From Alphaproteobacteria bacterium (GTDB taxonomy: Bacteria > Pseudomonadota > Alphaproteobacteria > SHVP01): a DNA stretch of 64,000 bases. Positions 59,531 to 64,000 of this stretch are shown piece after piece (within the stretch, counting starts at the first letter, position 1; each line of letters begins with the position of its first letter). The notes beneath the pieces are model-generated. The model did no database searches. It saw only the letters and a program-made list of their open reading frames with translations, and was not told where the DNA came from. The translations under genes were made by a program, and so were the position numbers. The stretch covers positions 461,118-525,117 of the forward strand of contig JAVJOO010000002.1 in NCBI GenBank assembly GCA_040216735.1, in the 5' to 3' direction.

Positions 59531-60097
59531 ATGGCCACTTGGGAAAACCTGACCGAAATATCGGAGAACGGCGACGGTGTCGCCCTGCAAATCGCCTATG
59601 CCGGATCGGATAACTTCACCGGAGCGCCGATCTACGCTCGGCCCGCCTGCTATTTGCACCGGGACGCCGCGGCGTGCCTGCGCCGGGCCGTCGAACTGGC
59701 CGACCGGATTGGCCTGCGACTGCGGGTCTACGATGCCTATCGCCCGACCGAGGCGCAATGGCGGCTGTGGGCCCACACCCCCGATCCGAATTTCGTCGCC
59801 GACCCGCGGCGCGGTTCGCCCCATTCGCGCGGCGCGGCCGTCGATCTCACGTTGGAGAATCTTTCCGGCGAGACGCTTGAAATGGGCACCCCGTTTGACG
59901 ATTTCACCTTACAGTCCCATCACGGGCGGACCGATATCAGTTCGAACGCCCAGCGCAATCGCATCCTGTTGTTGGGAATCATGACGGCGGCGGGGTGGGA
60001 CTATTACCGCAACGAATGGTGGCACTATCAGTTGTTCGAATCGCGGCGCTACCCGCTGCTTAGCGACCGCGCCGCCGGCACACAAATGATGGTTTGA
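59531..60097 (+). CDS. D-Ala-D-Ala dipeptidase, VanX type
   Basis: A 188-residue zinc peptidase of the VanX/DdpX family. The metal site SPHSRGAAVD gives His98 and Asp105, and NEWWHY gives Glu162 and His165; Arg71 in YDAYRPTEAQ is also conserved. The family hydrolyses D-Ala-D-Ala. Without vanA/vanH genes nearby, a role in peptidoglycan recycling or carbon recovery is more likely than glycopeptide resistance. It is followed after 5 nt by a deacetylase gene. Confidence 0.92.
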   Translation: MATWENLTEISENGDGVALQIAYAGSDNFTGAPIYARPACYLHRDAAACLRRAVELADRIGLRLRVYDAYRPTEAQWRLWAHTPDPNFVADPRRGSPHSRGAAVDLTLENLSGETLEMGTPFDDFTLQSHHGRTDISSNAQRNRILLLGIMTAAGWDYYRNEWWHYQLFESRRYPLLSDRAAGTQMMV

Positions 60098-60102
60098 GGG
60101 CG

Positions 60103-61164
60103 ATGAGCGGACGATACCTGACCGTTGTCTTGGGATTGCTGGTCGGTTTGCTGGCGGGCGCGACGCTGCTGGGGTCCGGCATTCCCGTGCGGGCGCAGGG
60201 TGCCCAAGACTCGGGTGCGGTCATTTTGATGTACCACCGCTTTGGCGAGGACGACTACCCCAGCACCAATATTCGCATTGAACAACTCGACGCCCATCTC
60301 ACTGTGCTGCGCGAAGGCGGCTTTACGGTGTTGCCGTTGCCCGAGATCGTTGCCGCCTTCGAACGGGGCGACCCCCTACCCGACCGCGCCGTGGCGATCA
60401 CCATCGACGATGCCTATCGTTCGATCTACGACATCGCGTGGCCGCGGTTTCGCGATGCCGGTATCCCGTTCACCGTGTTCGTCGCGACCGAACCGATCGA
60501 CCGCGGCCTGGGCAACTACATGACGTGGGATCAACTTCGCGAATTGCACGCCGCCGGTGTCACCATTGCCAACCACACCGTTTCGCATCTCCATATGCCC
60601 GACCGTGACCTTGCAACGGCGCGGGTCGAGATCGAAAGGGCGCAAGCGCGATTGACCGAGGAACTCGGTGCTGCGCCGACGCTATTCGCCTATCCCTACG
60701 GCGAAGCGTCGCAGGCAATCGCCGAGATCGTCCGCGAGATGGGCTTTGTTGCGGCCTTCGGTCAGCAATCCGCCGTCGCCTTCAAGGATCATGATCGTTA
60801 CTATCTGCCGCGGTTTGCGTTGAACGAAAATTTCGGCGAGCCGGACCGTTTCAATTTGATCGTTAACGCGTTGCCGCTGCCCGTCAGCGATGTGACGCCG
60901 GCGGACCCGACGGTAACGGTCAACCCACCGCCGTTCGGATTCACGGTGGAACCACCGGCGGGCGATATCGGGCGCTTGAACTGTTTTGCCTTTGCCGGCG
61001 GCGGCGCAGTTGAGCTCACGTTGCAGCGGCTGGGCGGGATGCGGGTCGAAGGGCGTTTTGCCGAGGCGCTTCCCCGTGGACGCACGCGCATCAACTGCAC
61101 CATGCCCGCCCAGGACGGCCGATGGCGCTGGTTTGGGATGCAGTATTACGTACCGGCGAGATAG
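60103..61164 (+). CDS. Exported polysaccharide deacetylase (NodB-like)
   Basis: A 353-residue protein with a signal peptide (hydrophobic residues about 7-27, cleavage near VRAQG) and a carbohydrate-esterase-4 domain. Motif 1 is AITIDD (100-103) and the metal-binding motif 2 is NHTVSH (His158, His162). A C-terminal extension from about residue 250 is of unknown function. The enzyme removes acetyl groups from a cell-wall or exported polysaccharide. ATG 60103 lies 5 nt after the dipeptidase stop. Confidence 0.88.
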   Translation: MSGRYLTVVLGLLVGLLAGATLLGSGIPVRAQGAQDSGAVILMYHRFGEDDYPSTNIRIEQLDAHLTVLREGGFTVLPLPEIVAAFERGDPLPDRAVAITIDDAYRSIYDIAWPRFRDAGIPFTVFVATEPIDRGLGNYMTWDQLRELHAAGVTIANHTVSHLHMPDRDLATARVEIERAQARLTEELGAAPTLFAYPYGEASQAIAEIVREMGFVAAFGQQSAVAFKDHDRYYLPRFALNENFGEPDRFNLIVNALPLPVSDVTPADPTVTVNPPPFGFTVEPPAGDIGRLNCFAFAGGGAVELTLQRLGGMRVEGRFAEALPRGRTRINCTMPAQDGRWRWFGMQYYVPAR

Positions 61165-61173
61165 ACTGCGCCG

Positions 61174-61926
61174 GTGACCAACCGCCTCAAAGAAAAGCTG
61201 CGCAACGGCGAGACCTGCACTGGGTGTTGGGTTGGCCTCAATAGCCCGGCTGTCACCGAAGTGTTGGCTGGCGCCGGGTTCGACGCCCTCCTGATCGACT
61301 ACGAACACGGCGAGGGGACGGTCAGCGATTTGGTCCACCACCTGCGCGCGGCCGGCGGGTCGGACACGACGATTCTGGTGCGCGTCCCGAACCACGACAC
61401 CAGCGAGATCAAACGCGCGCTCGACAGCGGGGCGGCGGGCGTTATGGTGCCCGGCGTCGAGACAGCGACCGATGCCAAACGGATCGTCGATCTGTGCCGC
61501 TATCCGCCGCGCGGCAACCGCGGCGCCGCCGGCTTTATCCGGGCCGGCGCCTATGGCCGCGACTGGCCCGTCTACCGAGCCCGAGCCGACGAAGACATCA
61601 TGGTGATTTGCCAAATCGAATCGCGTGGGGCGGTCGATCGGATCGCGGAAATTGCCGCGTGCGGGCCGGACTCGCTCTTCATCGGCCCATTGGATCTGTC
61701 GGGCAGCTTGGGCAAATTGGGCGCATTCGACGACCCTGAAGTGCAAGCCGTGCTGGCCCAGGCGGAACGCGACATTCTGGCGAGCGGCACTGTCTTGGGG
61801 ACGATCGATACCGCACCGGGCGGCCGGGCGCGCCTATCGGACAGGGGATACCGGTTGATTTTCGCCGCCAGCGACGTTGCGCTGCTGCGGCACGGTGCGC
61901 GCGCCGTTCTGGAGCCGTCGGCCTAG
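61174..61926 (+). CDS. HpcH/HpaI-family aldolase
   Basis: A 250-residue class II metal-dependent aldolase related to 4-hydroxy-2-oxo-heptanedioate aldolase. Family marks: CTGCWVGLNSPAVTEVLAGAGFDALLIDYEHG, VPGVETATDAKRIV, the metal-binding Glu in ICQIESRGAVD and Asp in FIGPLDLSGSLG. GTG start, 9 nt after the deacetylase gene. The substrate is unknown; the context gives no aromatic-degradation genes. Confidence 0.9.
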   Translation: MTNRLKEKLRNGETCTGCWVGLNSPAVTEVLAGAGFDALLIDYEHGEGTVSDLVHHLRAAGGSDTTILVRVPNHDTSEIKRALDSGAAGVMVPGVETATDAKRIVDLCRYPPRGNRGAAGFIRAGAYGRDWPVYRARADEDIMVICQIESRGAVDRIAEIAACGPDSLFIGPLDLSGSLGKLGAFDDPEVQAVLAQAERDILASGTVLGTIDTAPGGRARLSDRGYRLIFAASDVALLRHGARAVLEPSA

Positions 61927-62945
61927 CTTTCGATCGCTGTCGCGGTCACGGCACCGAGACGGGCGCCGTCCAACGCGTCCAGCTTGTTGCTTTCGATCAA
62001 ATTTAGAATGCCTGTGACATACGCCGCCCCGCGCTCGGAGTAGCGGGTCATAGTTTTTGCCAAAACGACCGAGTCGATGGGTTGATCGTTTTTGCGCAGG
62101 TTCGCGCGCTGATGGCGAAATTCGCGGTAAGCGCGGTGGGTGTTGAGATTGCGCGCATACTGCCGCACCGATTCGTGGAGCGAGCGAAACGACTTGACCT
62201 CGTGACGGGCCCCGTCTTCGCGTTCCAGCGGGACGATGCCGGACCCTTCGCGGAAGGTCCACTGGCCGAACACGGCGTTGCCATGCAACGCAAAACGCGA
62301 CGTGCCCCAGCCCGACTCTTCGATGCCCTGGGCCAGCGCAAGACCGACCGGCACCACGTCGTGACGGCGCAGGAGTCCGGTGAAATCGCGGGGCGCCAAA
62401 CCGTAGGAGGCGCTCAGACGATCGAGCCAAGCGGCGTTCCGCGGCGACAGCGTCTGTCCGGTCGCTAAGCGGTCGCGCAACACCTCGATCCGCGCACGGT
62501 CGACCAGAATTTCTTCGTTCGCCCGAAGCACCAACGGCAGCAGGGAACGGATGAACAGCGACTTGCGGTCGGGTACCGATTGAATCGACGGCATGTCCTT
62601 GGGCAACTGGGTCAAGAACACCCGCGGTACGCCCGCGATATCGCCGCGTATGTCGGCAAGGTTGTAGCCCAGCCGGCGATACTCGTCGCGCAGACTCGCG
62701 GCATCCGGCACCGCGACCGCACCGCCGGTAAAGGCGGCCAGTGCGCGCACGTCAGGACCGATAAGTTGCGGCATATTGCGCGGACCGACCGAGATCACAG
62801 CGTCGATCCCGGGCGCCGGTCGCGCCGCGTAGGCAATCTCTTCGATGGGATTTGCGCCGGCGTAAACCGCCAAACCAAACAGAACTGAAAATCCAACGCT
62901 GACCCTAAACACCGACACGCCGAACCCGTGACGAGGAGTCATCAT
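61923..62945 (-). CDS. Bax-like glucosaminidase-domain protein
   Basis: About 340 residues with an N-terminal hydrophobic signal segment (VSVFRVSVGFSVLFGLAVYAG) and a C-terminal glucosaminidase domain of the Bax type: LALAQGIEESGWGTSRFALHGNAVFGQWTF holds the likely catalytic Glu, and SFRSLHESVRQYARNLNTHRAYREFR is typical. Probably cleaves peptidoglycan glycan strands in the periplasm. ATG 62945 or 62942 is used; a further start at 63011 would extend over its promoter. It ends in a 4-nt overlap with the convergent aldolase. Confidence 0.87.
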   Translation of the reverse strand: MMTPRHGFGVSVFRVSVGFSVLFGLAVYAGANPIEEIAYAARPAPGIDAVISVGPRNMPQLIGPDVRALAAFTGGAVAVPDAASLRDEYRRLGYNLADIRGDIAGVPRVFLTQLPKDMPSIQSVPDRKSLFIRSLLPLVLRANEEILVDRARIEVLRDRLATGQTLSPRNAAWLDRLSASYGLAPRDFTGLLRRHDVVPVGLALAQGIEESGWGTSRFALHGNAVFGQWTFREGSGIVPLEREDGARHEVKSFRSLHESVRQYARNLNTHRAYREFRHQRANLRKNDQPIDSVVLAKTMTRYSERGAAYVTGILNLIESNKLDALDGARLGAVTATAIES

Positions 62946-62983
62946 GGTATTTGTCTCAAATTTCCCACTGATCTCTGCGGCGC

Positions 62984-63011
62984 AATATACGGGGTTCATT
63001 GCCACCGACAA
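62984..63011 (-). promoter_or_regulatory. Candidate promoter of the Bax-like gene
   Basis: On the minus strand TTGTCG and TATATT are separated by 16 nt (4 of 6 and 5 of 6 consensus matches), about 35 nt before the ATG. Confidence 0.45.
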
Positions 63012-63104
63012 CCACTAGAAGAGGTTATTGAGTACGGCAGAGCCCAACTGTGGGCGCCGCGCAACGCTTGCAGATCGATAGCTAACGGGAAGAAATTGCT
63101 TAAT

Positions 63105-63120
63105 GGTTAACGGGTTAACC
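63105..63120. repeat. Perfect palindrome GGTTAAC-GG-GTTAACC
   Basis: A 16-base inverted repeat in the gap between the universal stress protein and Bax-like genes. The minus strand of 63103-63110 reads TTAACCAT, the CtrA half-site 8-mer of alphaproteobacteria. The full CtrA spacing TTAA-N7-TTAA is not present. Confidence 0.4.
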
Positions 63121-63169
63121 GCGCCTCTTGCGGAGTACGCTCAAGATCCCGTTGCCGCGCCCGAAAAAG

Positions 63170-63178
63170 TTATCCACA
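63170..63178 (+). promoter_or_regulatory. Perfect DnaA box
   Basis: TTATCCACA, an exact match to the high-affinity DnaA box, 26 nt beyond the stop of the universal stress protein gene. It is the only perfect one I noticed in an intergenic region of the window. Confidence 0.5.
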
Positions 63179-63203
63179 GCTTTTTTCAGAGGGCCGCGGA
63201 CCC

Positions 63204-63680
63204 TCAGGTCAGAAGATCGAGCTGCTCGTCCGACAAATTGCCGGGCACGACTGTTACCGGTACCCGAAGGGCCCCTGACATCTTGCCGGCCAACTGGGTG
63301 ACCAGCGGTCCCGGCCCTTCCGAGCCGGTGCCGGCGCCGAGGACAAGAATACGGATGGTCTTGTCGTCGTCGATCAACTTGACGACCGCGTCGCGCACAG
63401 CGCCTTCGCGCACCACAAGCTCGGGCAGGATTGTAGATTGCTGCTGCACCTCGGCTGCGAGTTTTTGCAAAAGCTCCTCGGCTTCTTCGCGGGCTTCTTC
63501 GCGCATCCGTTCCTCGACCGAAAGCCAATGCTGAAAATCGACGGGGTCGATCACGCGCAACAGCGTCACGCCGGCGCCGGTGCGCTGCGCGCGGCGCCAC
63601 GCGAACCGCAGGGCCTTGCGGCATTCGGGCGTGTCGTCGACGACGACGAGAAATTGACGCGCTTCAGGCGAGTCGGGCAT
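63204..63680 (-). CDS. Universal stress protein family protein
   Basis: A 158-residue single UspA domain. The N-terminal strand FLVVVDDTPECRKALRFAWRRA and the C-terminal nucleotide-loop region ILVLGAGTGSEGPGPLVTQLAGKMSGALRVPVTVVPG are typical, the latter a variant of G-x2-G-x9-G(S/T). Probably a stress-related ATP-binding protein. It lies downstream of trpS on the same strand. Confidence 0.9.
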   Translation of the reverse strand: MPDSPEARQFLVVVDDTPECRKALRFAWRRAQRTGAGVTLLRVIDPVDFQHWLSVEERMREEAREEAEELLQKLAAEVQQQSTILPELVVREGAVRDAVVKLIDDDKTIRILVLGAGTGSEGPGPLVTQLAGKMSGALRVPVTVVPGNLSDEQLDLLT

Positions 63681-63755
63681 GGGTCGCTCCGCAATGGGGC
63701 GTTAACTTGAACCGATAAAACGCGCTGCCGCAAGCCACCGCGGCCGCATGTCGGC

Positions 63756-64000
63756 CTAGGGGTGAAGGAAACCCACGATATCCTGCACCTCGCGCAGGAT
63801 CGGCGTAGCCAGCGCATTGGCCCGGTCGGCGCCGTCGCGCAGGACTGCGTCGATATGGCTCACGTCGTCGAGCAGGCGCCGCATCTCGGCCGTGATTGGC
63901 GAGAGTTTGGCGATCGCGAGGTCGGCTAGGTCGTTTTTGAAGCGCGAGAATTGCGCCCCTTCGAATTGGGCACACACGTCGTCGCGGCTCATGTCGGCCA
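63756..64000 (-). CDS. trpS: Tryptophanyl-tRNA synthetase, C-terminal part (cut by window edge)
   Basis: The last 80 or so residues of TrpS: FKNDLADLAIAKLSPITAEMRRLL, then SHIDAVLRDGADRANALATPIL and the terminal DIVGFLHP, which closely follow the end of bacterial TrpS. The gene continues beyond position 64000, so the catalytic HIGH and KMSKS regions are not in view. Confidence 0.9.
   Translation of the reverse strand, partial: ADMSRDDVCAQFEGAQFSRFKNDLADLAIAKLSPITAEMRRLLDDVSHIDAVLRDGADRANALATPILREVQDIVGFLHP

Noticed and set aside
63100-63120. Full CtrA site
   Set aside because: Three TTAA occur, but the spacings are 3 and 4 nt, not the required 7.

Overview
The window reads as chromosomal DNA of a GC-rich alphaproteobacterium, most likely a member of the Rhodospirillales or a close relative (inferred from gene content and order; no database was searched). 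The signs are the block mutM - enoyl-CoA hydratase - rpsT - rhodanese - dnaA - dnaN - recF - gyrB next to divergent ubiE-ubiB-coaBC-dut, the RegB/RegA redox two-component pair, the iron regulator Irr beside a rubrerythrin locus, an alphaproteobacterial Fur/Mur and a MucR/Ros regulator. Coding density is very high. I see no insertion sequence, prophage, CRISPR array, tRNA or rRNA gene. The many long open frames opposite real genes are GC-driven shadows.

Layout. 0.2-1.6 kb: a tight three-gene cassette (cysteine hydrolase, small nitrile-hydratase-beta-like protein, cupin). 1.6-4.1 kb: hldE-hldD for the ADP-heptose of LPS. 4.2-6.0 kb: regB-regA. 6.1-7.7 kb: an ABC-2 exporter pair. 7.8-9.8 kb: SYLF lipoid-binding protein, CobD/CbiB-like membrane protein, small membrane protein. 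9.8-12.9 kb: SCO1/SenC, PHA depolymerase, YcgN-type Fe/Zn cluster protein, YgjP-type metallopeptidase. 13.0-16.7 kb: three consecutive Bcr/CflA drug exporters. 16.8-26.0 kb (minus strand): gyrB, recF, dnaN, dnaA, rhodanese, rpsT, enoyl-CoA hydratase, mutM, with a 408-bp AT-rich gap that is the best positional candidate for the replication origin. 26.1-32.9 kb: ubiE, ubiB, coaBC, dut, then an Rrf2 regulator, cysK, a MoeB/ThiF-like E1 enzyme and a DsrE-like protein, which together look like a sulfur-assimilation unit. 32.9-39.0 kb: D-2-hydroxyacid dehydrogenase, SH3 protein, then the DUF3501 / Fe-S oxidoreductase / rubrerythrin group and the nitronate monooxygenase-irr pair.

39.1-50.2 kb is the translation and RNA block, read on the minus strand as metK, trmB, (promoter and terminator), rimP, nusA, ylxR, infB, rbfA, truB, rpsO, pnp. 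50.3-57.6 kb: XRE regulator, lnt, corC, ybeY, ybeZ, miaB, plsC, fur. 57.6-64 kb: mucR, TusA-like protein, rimI-tsaB, a VanX-type dipeptidase, polysaccharide deacetylase, HpcH/HpaI aldolase, Bax-like glucosaminidase, universal stress protein and the C-terminus of trpS.

The most interesting signals are regulatory. A well-formed promoter plus an intrinsic terminator lie directly in front of rimP-nusA, which suggests attenuation of the nusA operon. Two near-identical TAGAATGRTT sites sit in the promoter regions of the rubrerythrin and nitronate monooxygenase-irr operons and are candidate Irr boxes. An intrinsic terminator between the nitronate monooxygenase gene and pnp points away from every annotated gene. 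The sulfur cassette, the hydrolase/nitrile-hydratase-like/cupin cassette and the triplicated exporters are the accessory gene groups most worth testing. I did not find a convincing wholly new multi-gene system.
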